DNA of 64,000 nt from NCBI RefSeq assembly GCF_004127445.1, contig NZ_QEXM01000037.1, positions 124,001 through 188,000 of the forward strand. The letters are read 5' to 3'. The notes beneath the pieces are model-generated. The model saw nothing but the letters and a program-made list of their open reading frames with translations, was not told where the DNA came from and did no database searches. The translations under genes and the position numbers were made by a program. Numbering within the stretch: position 1 is the stretch's first letter; each line of letters starts with the position of its first letter. Below are positions 17,442-26,189 of the stretch, one piece after another. Origin of the DNA: Streptomyces alfalfae (GTDB lineage Bacteria; Actinomycetota; Actinomycetes; Streptomycetales; Streptomycetaceae).

Positions 17442-18350
17442 TTGGGCTGGGATGGGACCGTGGCCAACGACAGCGTGACCGACGTCTTCGAAGAACACCG
17501 TCCCGTCCTGATGGGCGTCGCCTACCGCATGCTCGGGCGGGTGGTCGACGCGGAGGACGTCGTCCAGGACGCCTGGCTCCGCTGGTCCGCCGCCGACCAC
17601 GCCCAGGTCCGCGAACCCCGCGCCTACCTGGTGCGCGTCACCACCCGGCTCGCCATCGACCGCCTGCGCCACGTGCAGTCCCGGCGCGAGGCCTACGTGG
17701 GCCCCTGGCTCCCCGAGCCCTACGTGACCGACTACGGGCCGACCGTGCCCGACACCGCCGAGCGCGCGGTGCTCGCCGAGTCGGTCTCCCTGGCGGTCCT
17801 CGTCGTCCTTGAGTCCCTCTCCCCGCTGGAGCGTGCCGTCTTCGTGCTGCGCGAGGCCTTCGGGTTCCCCTTCGCGGAGATCGCGGCCACGCTCGACCGC
17901 AGCGAGGCCGCCGTGCGCCAGCTCGCCGGGCGGGCCCGCAAGCACGTCGACGCCGGCCGCCCGCGGTACGAGGTGGACCCCGCCCAGCGCCGCGACCTGA
18001 CCGAGCGCTTCCTCGCGGCGGCGACGGAGGGCGATCTCGACGGGCTGATGTCGCTCCTCGCCCCGGACGTGCGCCTGGTCGGCGACAGCGGAGGCAAGGC
18101 CAAGGCCCCGTTGCGCGTCCTGGAGAGCGCGGACAAGGTGGGCCGGTTCCTGCACGGCGCCGCCCGCAAGGGCGTGGAGGGCGTCCAGTGGACGGAGTTC
18201 CGCTTCATGGAGCTCAACGGCGCCGAATGCCTGCTGGTCCTCGTGGACGGCAAGCCGGACAGCGTCTTCCAGATGGACGTCCTCGACGGCCGCATCCAGA
18301 ACATCTACATCGTCCGCAATCCGGACAAGCTCACGTCGCTCACCGTTTAG
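17442..18350 (+). CDS. sigJ: ECF41 (SigJ-type) sigma factor with SnoaL-like tail
   Basis: 302 residues. Sigma region 2 (EEHRPVLMGVAYRMLG ... DAEDVVQDAWLRW) and region 4 (LSPLERAVFVLREAFGFPFAEIA) are followed by a C-terminal NTF2/SnoaL-like domain. The tail has the ECF41 signature SGGKAKA and the terminal NPDKL motif, which tune activity in this group. The TTG start at 17442 is supported by GGAG 7 bases upstream; GTG 17460 is the alternative. No DGPF/COE-type partner gene is adjacent; the nearest candidate target is the divergent hydrolase. Confidence 0.9.
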   Translation: MGWDGTVANDSVTDVFEEHRPVLMGVAYRMLGRVVDAEDVVQDAWLRWSAADHAQVREPRAYLVRVTTRLAIDRLRHVQSRREAYVGPWLPEPYVTDYGPTVPDTAERAVLAESVSLAVLVVLESLSPLERAVFVLREAFGFPFAEIAATLDRSEAAVRQLAGRARKHVDAGRPRYEVDPAQRRDLTERFLAAATEGDLDGLMSLLAPDVRLVGDSGGKAKAPLRVLESADKVGRFLHGAARKGVEGVQWTEFRFMELNGAECLLVLVDGKPDSVFQMDVLDGRIQNIYIVRNPDKLTSLTV

Positions 18351-18386
18351 GCCGCGACGAGGAGAGCTCCGCGTAAAGCACGCGTT

Positions 18387-18433
18387 TCGTGAGAAAGGGG
18401 CTCCCGCCGAGAGGCGGGAGCCCCTTTCTCACG
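18387..18433 (+). terminator. Strong hairpin terminator after sigJ-like gene
   Basis: Inverted repeat of about 20 base pairs with a 4-base loop (GAGA) and a single bulged C. The left arm is 18387-18407 (CGTGAGAAAGGGG...), the right arm 18412-18433. No U-run follows, as is common in Streptomyces. It lies 36 bases after the sigJ-like stop. Confidence 0.75.
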
Positions 18434-18547
18434 TGATCTTCCCCCGCGCGGGCGCCGGCGTGGCCGATAAGGCCTGCTTGGCCGCTTGCGAACTCCGCGT
18501 GAATGCTCTGTGGCATCAATCCTGTGCGGACCGTTACGGATCGAGGA

Positions 18548-18582
18548 TTGGTCTTGACCAAGGGTGGGTGCGGGCCTATGGT
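18548..18582 (+). promoter_or_regulatory. Promoter with overlapping dre-like operator
   Basis: TTGGTCTTGACCAA (18548-18561) is a palindrome matching the DasR-responsive element core TGGTCTAGACCA except for one central base. Its right half contains a -35 hexamer TTGACC (18554-18559), followed by a 17-base spacer and -10 TATGGT (18577-18582). A regulator bound here would block the promoter. The GntR start is 77 bases downstream. Confidence 0.7.
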
Positions 18583-18659
18583 CGCAGAGATAGTGCAGGA
18601 ACCTTTAATAAACAAGGGCGCTAAAACGCCGCCGGTAAACGGCGATTGCGGAGGACAGG

Positions 18660-19421
18660 GTGGGGACCACGCAGCTCGAAACGGTGCCGGAACCGAAGTA
18701 CTGGCACCTGAAGACCGTGCTCAGTGAGGCGCTCGACTCCGAGTTCACGGTCGGGGAGATCCTGCCGAACGAGCGTGACCTGGCCGCCCGCTTCGGCGTC
18801 GCCCGCGCCACGCTCCGCCAGGCGCTCGAACAGCTCGAACTGGAAGGCAGGCTCCAGCGCCGCCGCGGAGTCGGCACGACCGTCGCCCCGCCGCGCATGG
18901 GCGTGGCTGTCGGCTCCGCCCAGGGCTCCTGGCCCGGCGCGCCCGGCGACGCCTGGCAGCCCGCGGACTGCGCGCCCGCGGTCCCCCCGGCGGACGTCGC
19001 CCGCATGCTGGAGACCCTCCCCGACGAGCAGGCCCACGTCATCAGGCGCACCCGCGTCTCGAACGGCCAGCCCGTCGCCGCCGAGCTGCTGTACGTGCCG
19101 ATGTCGTCCGTCGCCGAGCTGACCGGCATGGACGCGCCCTCCGGCGCCGCCCGCGCGCGTGTGGTCCTGCGCGAACTGGCACGGCTCACCCTCGAAGGAC
19201 AGGACAGGGCCGTCGAACTCGGCTCGGCCCGCGCCGACGACGCCAAGGCGCTCGACCGGCTCCCGGGAGCCCCGGTCCTGCTCGTGACGACCCGTTTCCT
19301 CGCCGAGGGCGGCACGGCCGCCGTCTCCGTCGCCACCTACCGCGCGGACACCTGCCGCCTCACCTTCGGCGACTCCGGTTCCGTGGAGATACACCACGGC
19401 CCCGAACACGACGCCTCCTGA
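18660..19421 (+). CDS. GntR/HutC (DasR-like) transcriptional regulator
   Basis: 253 residues. An N-terminal GntR winged HTH (LPNERDLAARFGVARATLRQAL; LQRRRGVGTTV wing) is followed by a C-terminal UTRA sugar/ligand domain (IRRTRVSNGQPVAAELLYVP). It closely resembles DasR-type regulators of amino-sugar use, but no amino-sugar transport or nag genes are adjacent. GTG 18660 follows GGAGGACAG. The dre-like palindrome in its promoter suggests autoregulation or control by DasR. Confidence 0.88.
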   Translation: MGTTQLETVPEPKYWHLKTVLSEALDSEFTVGEILPNERDLAARFGVARATLRQALEQLELEGRLQRRRGVGTTVAPPRMGVAVGSAQGSWPGAPGDAWQPADCAPAVPPADVARMLETLPDEQAHVIRRTRVSNGQPVAAELLYVPMSSVAELTGMDAPSGAARARVVLRELARLTLEGQDRAVELGSARADDAKALDRLPGAPVLLVTTRFLAEGGTAAVSVATYRADTCRLTFGDSGSVEIHHGPEHDAS

Positions 19422-19447
19422 CCCCGCCGCACCTCCCACGCGTACGA

Positions 19448-19484
19448 CGACCCCGCCCGGTCCCCGAAAGGCCCGGCGGGGTCG
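19448..19484. terminator. Bidirectional terminator between GntR and ROK genes
   Basis: GACCCCGCC (19449-19457) and GGCGGGGTC (19475-19483) form a 9-10 base-pair stem around a loop containing CCGAAAGG. It sits between two convergent genes. Confidence 0.6.
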
Positions 19485-19491
19485 CGCGCTC

Positions 19492-20649
19492 TCAGCGGCG
19501 TGCGGTGACCGTGCCCTCGACGGCGAAGAGCTGCTCCTCGACATGGTCCAGCGCGAGGCGCAGCGCCCCGGTCGCCACCGCGGCCCCACCCAGCAGCGAC
19601 AGCGCCACCCGGGGCGGGCGCAGGCAGTAGCGCGCCAGCTCGCGGTGCAGCGGCCCGAGGACGCCGTCGAGGCCCGCCGCCCAGCCGCCCACCACGACCA
19701 GCTCCGGGTCGAGGGCGAGCACCAGGGCGGCCACGTCGTGCACCAGGCGCTGGATGAAGCGCTCCACGGCCGCCCTGGCCCGCTCGTCACCCTCCTTGGC
19801 GTGTGCGAAGACCGCGGCGACGGCCTGCTCGTCCAGGGGGTGCAACGGCTCGCCGGTGGTGGAGAGCAGCGTCTCCGGGGTGACCTCCCTGCCGAGCAGG
19901 TGCAGCGCGCCGATCTCGCCCGCCGCGCCGCCGAAGCCGCGGTGCAGCCGCCCGCCGATCAGCGACCCCGCCCCCGGGCTCAGCCCCGCGAGGACGAACA
20001 CCACGTCGTCGATGCCGGCCGCCGCGCCCTTCCAGTGCTCGGCCACGGCCGCGGCGTTGGCGTCGTTCTCCACGAGCACCGGGCACCTGAAGGAGCGGCG
20101 CAGCCGCTCGCCCAGCTGGAGGCCGGTCCACTCGGGCAGCGCCGTGCTCAGGCGCACCGCGCCGTCCGCCTCCAGGATGCCGGGACTGCCCACGCCGACC
20201 GCGCGCAGCGTGTTGCGCGCTATGCCCGCGCGGCGCAGCAGATCGGCGACCGTGGTGCGCAGCCGTTCGAGGCGGTCGTCGGCGGGGGCGTCCTCGGAGA
20301 CGTCCTTCGACGCCGTCCCCAGGACCTTGCCGTCCAGGTCCGACAGGACGGCCGCGACCCGGTGCGGGCCGATCTCCAGGCCGAGCAGATGACCCGCCTC
20401 CGCCCGGAAGCGGAACTTCCTGGCCGGCCGGCCCTGACGCCGGGCACCGCCGTCCTCGGCCGCGGACTCCACCACGAGTCCGGCCTCGATGAGCCCCTCG
20501 ACGACCCCCTCCACGGTGGGCCGGGAGAGCCCGGTCACGCGGGTGATCTCCGTGAGCGTCGCCAAGTCCGCGGCACGCAGCGCGTGCAGCACCACCGCGG
20601 AGTTGATCCGCCGCAACAGGGAGGGGTCCCCGCCGGTCAGCTGCCCCAA
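19492..20649 (-). CDS. ROK family transcriptional regulator
   Basis: 385 residues: N-terminal winged HTH (LATLTEITRVTGLSRPTVEG) and a ROK sugar-kinase-like domain (LLGLEIGPHRVAAVLSDLDG; FGGAAGEIGALHL). The zinc-binding CxCGxxGC of ROK kinases is absent, consistent with a regulator rather than a glucokinase. Likely sugar-responsive. It is convergent with the GntR gene; whether the two act together is unknown. Confidence 0.85.
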   Translation of the reverse strand: MGQLTGGDPSLLRRINSAVVLHALRAADLATLTEITRVTGLSRPTVEGVVEGLIEAGLVVESAAEDGGARRQGRPARKFRFRAEAGHLLGLEIGPHRVAAVLSDLDGKVLGTASKDVSEDAPADDRLERLRTTVADLLRRAGIARNTLRAVGVGSPGILEADGAVRLSTALPEWTGLQLGERLRRSFRCPVLVENDANAAAVAEHWKGAAAGIDDVVFVLAGLSPGAGSLIGGRLHRGFGGAAGEIGALHLLGREVTPETLLSTTGEPLHPLDEQAVAAVFAHAKEGDERARAAVERFIQRLVHDVAALVLALDPELVVVGGWAAGLDGVLGPLHRELARYCLRPPRVALSLLGGAAVATGALRLALDHVEEQLFAVEGTVTARR

Positions 20650-20746
20650 CGTCCGTCCTTCCAGCTCGTGCGCATGATGGCCGGATCGTACTCGCAGGAC
20701 AGGGCCCCGGCGAGTGCCGGGCCCGCCTTCCCGTCGCCCCCGGCCG

Positions 20747-21409
20747 TCATCCCGGCGCCACGAAACCGGACTCGTACGCGAGGATGACCGCCTGCGTCCT
20801 GTCGCGCGCCCCCAGCTTGCCCAGGACGGCGCTGACGTGCGACTTCACCGTCTCCGTGCCGACCACGAGCCGTGCGGCGATCTCCGCGTTGGACAGGCCG
20901 CGCGTCATCAGTCCCAGCACCTCCGCCTCACGCTCGGTCAGGGCTGCCCGGTCGAGCACGGCCCGCGCCTCGGCGTTGCCGTGCCGTCCGCCGTGCTCGC
21001 CCGCCAGTCGCCGCACCGCCGCGGGGAAGAGCAGCGACTCGCCCTCGGCGACCAGGCGCACGGCGTTGACGATCTCCGCGGGCCTCGCCCGCTTCAACAG
21101 GAACCCGTCTGCGCCCGCGCGCAGCGCCTCGTACACGTACTCGTCGTTCTCGAAGGTCGTCACCACGAGGATCTTCGGCGGGTTCTGCACCGTGCGCAGC
21201 ACCGCGCGGGTGGCCTCGATGCCGTCGAGGAGCGGCATGCGGACGTCCATCGCGACCACGTCGGGCCGCAGCTCGCGGACGAGGGGGATGACCGCGGCCC
21301 CGTCGGCGGCCTCACCGACGACGCGCAGGTCGGGCTGCGCCTCCAGAACGGCACGCAGCCCCGCGCGTACGAGGGGTTCGTCGTCCACGAGGAGCACTGA
21401 GACCGGCAT
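20747..21409 (-). CDS. LuxR/NarL-family response regulator
   Basis: 220 residues. Receiver domain with VDDEP acidic pocket, phospho-Asp in MDVRMP, and Lys in FLLKRA; C-terminal LuxR HTH (LTEREAEVLGLMTRGLSNAEIA). ATG 21409 (MPVSVLLVDDEP) is preferred over an upstream ATA/ATG region. It lies 14 bases downstream of the histidine kinase stop in one operon, and probably regulates the divergent ABC exporter. Confidence 0.92.
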   Translation of the reverse strand: MPVSVLLVDDEPLVRAGLRAVLEAQPDLRVVGEAADGAAVIPLVRELRPDVVAMDVRMPLLDGIEATRAVLRTVQNPPKILVVTTFENDEYVYEALRAGADGFLLKRARPAEIVNAVRLVAEGESLLFPAAVRRLAGEHGGRHGNAEARAVLDRAALTEREAEVLGLMTRGLSNAEIAARLVVGTETVKSHVSAVLGKLGARDRTQAVILAYESGFVAPG

Positions 21410-21423
21410 CAGGCCAGCGTAGA

Positions 21424-22641
21424 TCACCGCAGCGGCAGTTCGACGTGCACCTGCCAGTCACCGTCCAGCGGGCCCGTCGTGGCCCGCCCGCCGAGCAGCG
21501 TGGCCCGCTCACGGATCCCGCGCAGACCGCTGCCGCCGCGCCCCGTCGAACCGGCCGCGCCCGGCAGGGCGTTGCGCACCTCCAGCACCAGGCGGCTGGC
21601 GTCGGCGGCTATCCGCAGCCGCACCGGCACCGGTCCCGAATGACGCAGGACATTGGTCAACGCCTCCTGGAGCATGCGGTACCCCTCCCGTGAGACGGGG
21701 CCGGGCAGCCGTTCCACGGGGCCCGTCACCTCCACGTCCACCTTCGCCCCGGCGGCGCGCGCCGACTGCAGGAGACGCTCGGCGTCGGTGAGGTCCGGCC
21801 GGGCGCCCACGGGCTGTTCGCCCTCGCGCAGCACCCGCAGGACCCGCTCCAGGTCCTCCAGAGCGGCCCGCCCGGTCTCCTCGACGGCCTCAAGGGCCCG
21901 CGCGGTGAACTCCGGATCGGCGGCGGCCCGCGCGGCGCCCGCCTGGACGACGGCGACCGTCAGCGCGTGGCCGATGGAGTCGTGCAGTTCGCGTGCGATG
22001 CGGTTGCGTTCCAGGAGCCGCTCGGTGCGCTCCTCCATGACGGCGAGGCGTTCGGCGGGGGAGGGGCCGAGCAGACGGCGGGCCACCACGGCCGTCACAT
22101 GTCCGGCCGCCAGCAGCGCGCCGTACTCCGCGAGGACGAGGAGGACGCTCACCGGCAGCACGGACCAGCCAGGGCCGGGCACGGGGAGCAGCAGGCCATC
22201 GCTCTCCGGGGGCTGGTCGTTCGCACCCGTCACGGCGAAGACCGTCCCGATGAGCTGGCCCGTCACGAGAACCAGGGCGATGCCGGTCTCCAGGCGGAAC
22301 ACCAGCCACACGGCGGTCCGCACCCGGTCACGCCACGAGGCGGAAGGGGCCACGGAGATGCCGGGCTCCTCCACCTCCTCGCCCGGCACGCGCGCGTGCT
22401 GACCCGGGAACAGCATCATGCGGGCCTGCAGCCCCTCCGCCCTGCGCACGACGGGCACCATCGCGGCGGCCACGAGCAGGGGCACGGGCACGACCGTGAC
22501 GAGCGCCCAGTCGGTGTACGAGGGTTCGGAGAGCCCGGGATAGATCGACGCGCTCACCCACGCGATGGCCGACCCCAGGAGGACGTGCAGCCAGCGCGTA
22601 TAGGTGAACGCACGCGTCAGGGGTCTCAGGAAGCCGGGCAT
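21424..22641 (-). CDS. Sensor histidine kinase (HisKA_3 type)
   Basis: 405 residues. N-terminal membrane region of about four helices (HVLLGSAIAWVSASIY; VTVVPVPLLVAAAMVPVV; GIALVLVTGQLIGTVFAV; SVLLVLAEYGALLAAGHV), then the dimerisation helix with phospho-His (RIARELHDSIGHAL) and an ATPase domain ending GSGLRGIRERATLLGG. ATG 22641 is chosen; the longer open frame lacks homology. Divergent from the ABC transporter, a common arrangement for antibiotic or cell-envelope stress sensing. Confidence 0.92.
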   Translation of the reverse strand: MPGFLRPLTRAFTYTRWLHVLLGSAIAWVSASIYPGLSEPSYTDWALVTVVPVPLLVAAAMVPVVRRAEGLQARMMLFPGQHARVPGEEVEEPGISVAPSASWRDRVRTAVWLVFRLETGIALVLVTGQLIGTVFAVTGANDQPPESDGLLLPVPGPGWSVLPVSVLLVLAEYGALLAAGHVTAVVARRLLGPSPAERLAVMEERTERLLERNRIARELHDSIGHALTVAVVQAGAARAAADPEFTARALEAVEETGRAALEDLERVLRVLREGEQPVGARPDLTDAERLLQSARAAGAKVDVEVTGPVERLPGPVSREGYRMLQEALTNVLRHSGPVPVRLRIAADASRLVLEVRNALPGAAGSTGRGGSGLRGIRERATLLGGRATTGPLDGDWQVHVELPLR

Positions 22642-22749
22642 GCCGCCATCGTGCCAGCAGGCCCGCGCCGCACGGCTCCCCCGCCCGGGGGAGAAGGACT
22701 CCCCGGGCGGGGGAAGACCACAGGACCGGCACGCCGCGAGGCTGGCCCC

Positions 22750-23691
22750 ATGACCAGCATCGACGTCCAAGACCTCACCAAGGAGTACGGCACGACCCGG
22801 GCCGTGGACGCCCTTTCGTTCAGCGTCCGTCCCGGCAAGGTCACCGGATTCCTCGGTCCCAACGGCGCCGGCAAGTCGACCACGATGCGCCTCGTCCTCG
22901 GCCTCGACCGGCCGACCTCGGGCACGGCCAGGGTGGGCGGTCGCGCCTACGCCTCCCTCGACGACCCCCTGCGCCACGTCGGGGCGCTCCTGGACGCCCA
23001 GGCGGCCCACGGCTCACGCACCGCCCGCAACCACCTCCTGGCCCTCGCCGTCAGCAACCGCATCTCCGCGCGCCGCGTCGACGACGTCCTCGCGGAAGCG
23101 GGCCTCGCGGCGGTGGCCGGACGCCGGATCAAGACGTTCTCGCTGGGCATGCGGCAGCGCCTCGGCATCGCGGCGGCCCTGCTCGGCGACCCCGCCGTGG
23201 TGATGCTCGACGAGCCGTCCAACGGACTCGACCCCGAAGGCATCATCTGGATACGCGAGTTGATGCGGCGCCTCGCCCAGGAGGGCCGCACGGTCCTCGT
23301 CTCCAGCCACCTCATGAACGAGACCGCCACCTTCGCCGACCACCTGGTGGTCCTCGGCCGCGGCAGGCTCCTGACGGACACCCCGATGCCCGACTTCATC
23401 GAGGCGCACAGCCACCCGCGCGTGCGGGTGCGCACGACCGACCCCGACCGGCTCCGCGACCTCCTCCTGGCCAAGGGGTACGTGCTCGGGGACGCGGACG
23501 ACGGCCGCTGGACGGTCGAGGACGCCAGGGCCGAGGAGATCGGCGCCATCGCCGCGGCCGCCGGCATCCCCGTACTCGAACTCGCCGACGAACGGGCCTC
23601 CCTGGAGCAGGCCTACCTCGCCCTCACGGCGGCGGAGACCGAGTTCGCGGCGACCGCTCCGGCCGCCGCCCCGTCCGTCCAGGAGGCCTGA
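22750..23691 (+). CDS. ABC transporter ATP-binding protein
   Basis: 313 residues. Walker A GPNGAGKST, signature FSLGMRQRL and Walker B VVMLDEPSNGLDPEG, with a C-terminal domain typical of bacitracin/daunorubicin-type exporters. ATG 22750 comes after an operon-less 108-base gap from the divergent kinase. It pairs with the permease 2 bases downstream of its stop. Confidence 0.93.
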   Translation: MTSIDVQDLTKEYGTTRAVDALSFSVRPGKVTGFLGPNGAGKSTTMRLVLGLDRPTSGTARVGGRAYASLDDPLRHVGALLDAQAAHGSRTARNHLLALAVSNRISARRVDDVLAEAGLAAVAGRRIKTFSLGMRQRLGIAAALLGDPAVVMLDEPSNGLDPEGIIWIRELMRRLAQEGRTVLVSSHLMNETATFADHLVVLGRGRLLTDTPMPDFIEAHSHPRVRVRTTDPDRLRDLLLAKGYVLGDADDGRWTVEDARAEEIGAIAAAAGIPVLELADERASLEQAYLALTAAETEFAATAPAAAPSVQEA

Positions 23692-23693
23692 CC

Positions 23694-24440
23694 ATGTCCC
23701 GCACCGCCGTGCTGCCCGTCGCCCACGCCGAGTGGATCAAGCTCAAGTCCCTGCGGTCCAGCCTCGTCTCGCTGGTCACCGTGTTCGCGGCGACCGTCGC
23801 CATCACCGCCCTGGTGTTCGCGACGGTCGGCGTCGCCGAGGCGGACAACGCCGACGCCGAACCTCTCTTCGACGCCTTCTACGCCTTCAACTTCGGCCAG
23901 ATCGCGGCCATCAGCTTCGGCACGACCGCCGTCTCGTCGGAGTACACGAGCGGCGCCCTGCGGATCTCCCTCGCCGCGGTGCCGCGCCGCGGGCTGTTCT
24001 ACGGCTCCAAGGTCGCGGTCGTCGGCGGTCTCGCGCTGCTCGCGGGGCTCCTCACCGGCTTCGGCACGTTCCTGACCGGCCAGGCGTTCCTGGGCGACGA
24101 CGGGCTCGGTCTCGGTCATCCGGGCGCGGTGCGGGCCTGCGTGGGGGGCGGGATCTACCTCGCCCTGATGGCGCTCCTCGCGGTCGGCCTGACGGCGGTG
24201 CTGCGCAGCGGCGTCGCCGTCCTGAGCATCCTCATCCCCTTCACGCTCATCGTGTCGTTCGTGGTCGGGGACATGGACAGCGGCGTCGCGGCCTTCCTGC
24301 CCGACAAGGCGGGCCAGCAGGTGCTGCACGAGGCCCCCACGGGAACGCTGGGGCCCTGGGCGGGACTCGCCGTGCTGGCGGCCTGGGCGGCCGCGGCGCT
24401 GCTCGCGGGCTGGTGGGCGGTGCGCCGGCGCGACGCGTGA
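23694..24440 (+). CDS. ABC transporter permease (ABC-2 type)
   Basis: 248 residues with about six membrane helices (LVTVFAATVAITALVFATVG; FYGSKVAVVGGLALLAGLL; LALMALLAVGLTAVL; VLSILIPFTLIVSFVVG; GLAVLAAWAAAALLAGWW). The EYTSGALRISLAAVPRR loop is typical of ABC-2 permeases. It is separated from its ATPase by 2 bases and probably exports a drug or lipid under the adjacent two-component system (inference). Confidence 0.88.
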   Translation: MSRTAVLPVAHAEWIKLKSLRSSLVSLVTVFAATVAITALVFATVGVAEADNADAEPLFDAFYAFNFGQIAAISFGTTAVSSEYTSGALRISLAAVPRRGLFYGSKVAVVGGLALLAGLLTGFGTFLTGQAFLGDDGLGLGHPGAVRACVGGGIYLALMALLAVGLTAVLRSGVAVLSILIPFTLIVSFVVGDMDSGVAAFLPDKAGQQVLHEAPTGTLGPWAGLAVLAAWAAAALLAGWWAVRRRDA

Positions 24441-24508
24441 GTTGGCCGACGACTCCGCGTCGTCCGGCGGATGACTGATTGTCAGTGCCGCCCGCTTTAC
24501 TGGGCCCC

Positions 24509-24973
24509 ATGAGTACCGCACAGCATCTCGCCGTGATCGACCTGCTGCGCTCCCGGGAGTTCCCCGCGGAGCACGGCAGGTCGGAGTGCGGCTCCACAGG
24601 GCCTGGTTACCACATCGGGGAGTTACTGACGAGCGACACCTTCTGGGAGGACGACGGCGCCCGCTGGCACCTCACGGAGGAGCAGTACGAGGCCGAGCGC
24701 GACGGCCTCACGGTCCTGCTGGCCGACCGCTGGGGGCCGCCGCAGCGGTTCAGCCTGGCGAGCCTCTTCGACCGGATGACGGCCGCCGGCTTCGCCGACG
24801 ACGCCGCCGAGGACGAGGTGATACCGGAACCGTGGGCCCAGCTCGCCTCGTCCGTCCCCGATCTGCACCTGTGGCACGTGGAAGGACGCTGGATAGCGCT
24901 CGGCGTCGCCCAGTGGGACAAGGAACTGCCCTTCCAGCTCCTCGCCGTGGTGACGGAGACACCCCCGCCCTGA
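24509..24973 (+). CDS. Hypothetical protein with a TTA codon
   Basis: 154 residues; I do not recognise the family. It is soluble, acidic and Trp-rich (FWEDDGARWHLTEEQ; LHLWHVEGRWIALGVAQWDKE), with no signal peptide or membrane segment. ATG 24509 starts MSTAQHLAVIDLL. An in-frame TTA leucine codon at 24623-24625 (GEL) is one of only two noticed in the genes of this window, so translation may depend on the bldA tRNA. It probably has its own transcript. Confidence 0.65.
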   Translation: MSTAQHLAVIDLLRSREFPAEHGRSECGSTGPGYHIGELLTSDTFWEDDGARWHLTEEQYEAERDGLTVLLADRWGPPQRFSLASLFDRMTAAGFADDAAEDEVIPEPWAQLASSVPDLHLWHVEGRWIALGVAQWDKELPFQLLAVVTETPPP

Positions 24974-25016
24974 CACCCGGCCCGGCGCGCGACGGGACCG
25001 CCGCAAGGGCTGCGGG

Positions 25017-26084
25017 TCAGCCGAAGCGCAGCGGTCCCCCGGCGGGCTCGGTGAAGCAGCGGGCCACGTCCGCCTCCGTCACCCGCGCGAGCTCCGCGGG
25101 CGACCAGCGCGGCCTGCGGTCCTTGTCGACCACCTGGGCGCGGATGCCCTCGGGCAGGTCGGGCGCGTCCAGCAGGGCGCAGGACACGCGGTACTCCTGG
25201 GCGAGCACGGCTTCCAGGTCCGGCAGTTCACGGGCCCGGCGCAGCGCGGCGAGCGTCACCTTCAGGGCGGTCGGGGACTTGGCGAGGAGCGTCTCGGCGG
25301 CTTCCTCGGCGCGCCGGTCACCGCTGGCGTGCAGCCGGTCCACGATCTCCTCGACGGCGCCGGCCGCGTAGCAGTGGTCGATCCACTCGCGGTGCTCGGC
25401 CAGCTCGGCCTCGGGGGCGGCGGCCTCGTAGCGGCGCACGGCGTCGGCCGCGGGCAGCTCGGCGAGGGCGGCGGTGAGCTCCGGCAGGCGCTCCGAGGGC
25501 ACGTAGTGGTCGGCGAGCCCGCAGAGCAGCGCGTCGCCGGCGGTCACGGGGGAGCCGGTGAGGGCCAGGTGCGCGCCCAGTTCGCCGGGCGTGCGCGTGA
25601 GGAGGTACGTACCGCCGACGTCCGGCACGAAACCGATGCCGGTCTCGGGCATCGCGATCCGGGAGCGTTCGGTGACCACGCGCACGCCGCCGTGCGCCGA
25701 GACACCCACGCCGCCGCCCATCACGATGCCGTCCATGACGGCGACGTAGGGCTTGGGGAAGCGGGCGATGCGGGCGTTCAGGCGGTACTCGTCGTACCAG
25801 AACGCGGCGGGGGCCGCCGAGCGCCCCGCTGTGACGTCGTCGTGGATCGAGCGGATGTCGCCGCCCGCGCAGAGCCCGCGCTCCCCGGCGCCGGTGAGGA
25901 CGACCGTCTCCACCGAAGGGTCGCCCTCCCAGTCGGTGAGGGCACGGGAAAGGAGGCCGACCATGGCGTGGTTGAGGGCGTTGATGGCCCGCGGCCGGTT
26001 CAGGACGGCGTACGCGGCACGGCCTTCGCGGCGGAGCAGGACGGGGGCGTCCTCGCAGGGGACGTCGGAGGAGGGGGCGTTCAT
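25017..26084 (-). CDS. Enoyl-CoA hydratase/3-hydroxyisobutyryl-CoA hydrolase
   Basis: 355 residues, crotonase fold: LNRPRAINALNHAMV, ERGLCAGGDIRSI (oxyanion Gly), GGGVGVSAHG and MPETGIGFVPDVGGTYLL. The length and extra C-terminal region match 3-hydroxyisobutyryl-CoA hydrolase (valine catabolism) rather than ordinary hydratases (about 260). ATG 26084 is chosen. Its position next to the methylmalonyl-CoA mutase genes, which take the downstream valine product, supports this. Confidence 0.87.
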   Translation of the reverse strand: MNAPSSDVPCEDAPVLLRREGRAAYAVLNRPRAINALNHAMVGLLSRALTDWEGDPSVETVVLTGAGERGLCAGGDIRSIHDDVTAGRSAAPAAFWYDEYRLNARIARFPKPYVAVMDGIVMGGGVGVSAHGGVRVVTERSRIAMPETGIGFVPDVGGTYLLTRTPGELGAHLALTGSPVTAGDALLCGLADHYVPSERLPELTAALAELPAADAVRRYEAAAPEAELAEHREWIDHCYAAGAVEEIVDRLHASGDRRAEEAAETLLAKSPTALKVTLAALRRARELPDLEAVLAQEYRVSCALLDAPDLPEGIRAQVVDKDRRPRWSPAELARVTEADVARCFTEPAGGPLRFG

Positions 26085-26131
26085 GGTGCGGTGGCTCCGT
26101 TCCTGTGGTGCGCGGTGGTGCGGAGGCGGCC

Positions 26132-26178
26132 GTGCGGGACCGGCGGGCGCGCGTCGGCGCGAGCCACCGGTCCCGCAC
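26132..26178 (-). terminator. Terminator between meaB and the crotonase gene
   Basis: Perfect 12-base inverted repeat, GTGCGGGACCGG (26132-26143) and CCGGTCCCGCAC (26167-26178), with a 23-base loop. It lies just downstream of the meaB stop on the minus strand. Confidence 0.55.
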
Positions 26179-26189
26179 AAAGCCGTGGT

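Larger units (their letters stand above)
18351..18659. other. Intergenic region with terminator and dre-like promoter
   Basis: 309 bases between the sigJ-like stop and the GntR start. Contents: the hairpin at 18387-18433 and a promoter with an overlapping dre-like palindrome at 18548-18582, both listed separately. The remainder shows no gene. Confidence 0.7.

Noticed and set aside
22642..23010. N-terminal extension of the histidine kinase
   Set aside because: The extension lies in the intergenic region and the divergent ABC gene and lacks kinase homology; ATG 22641 is a natural start.
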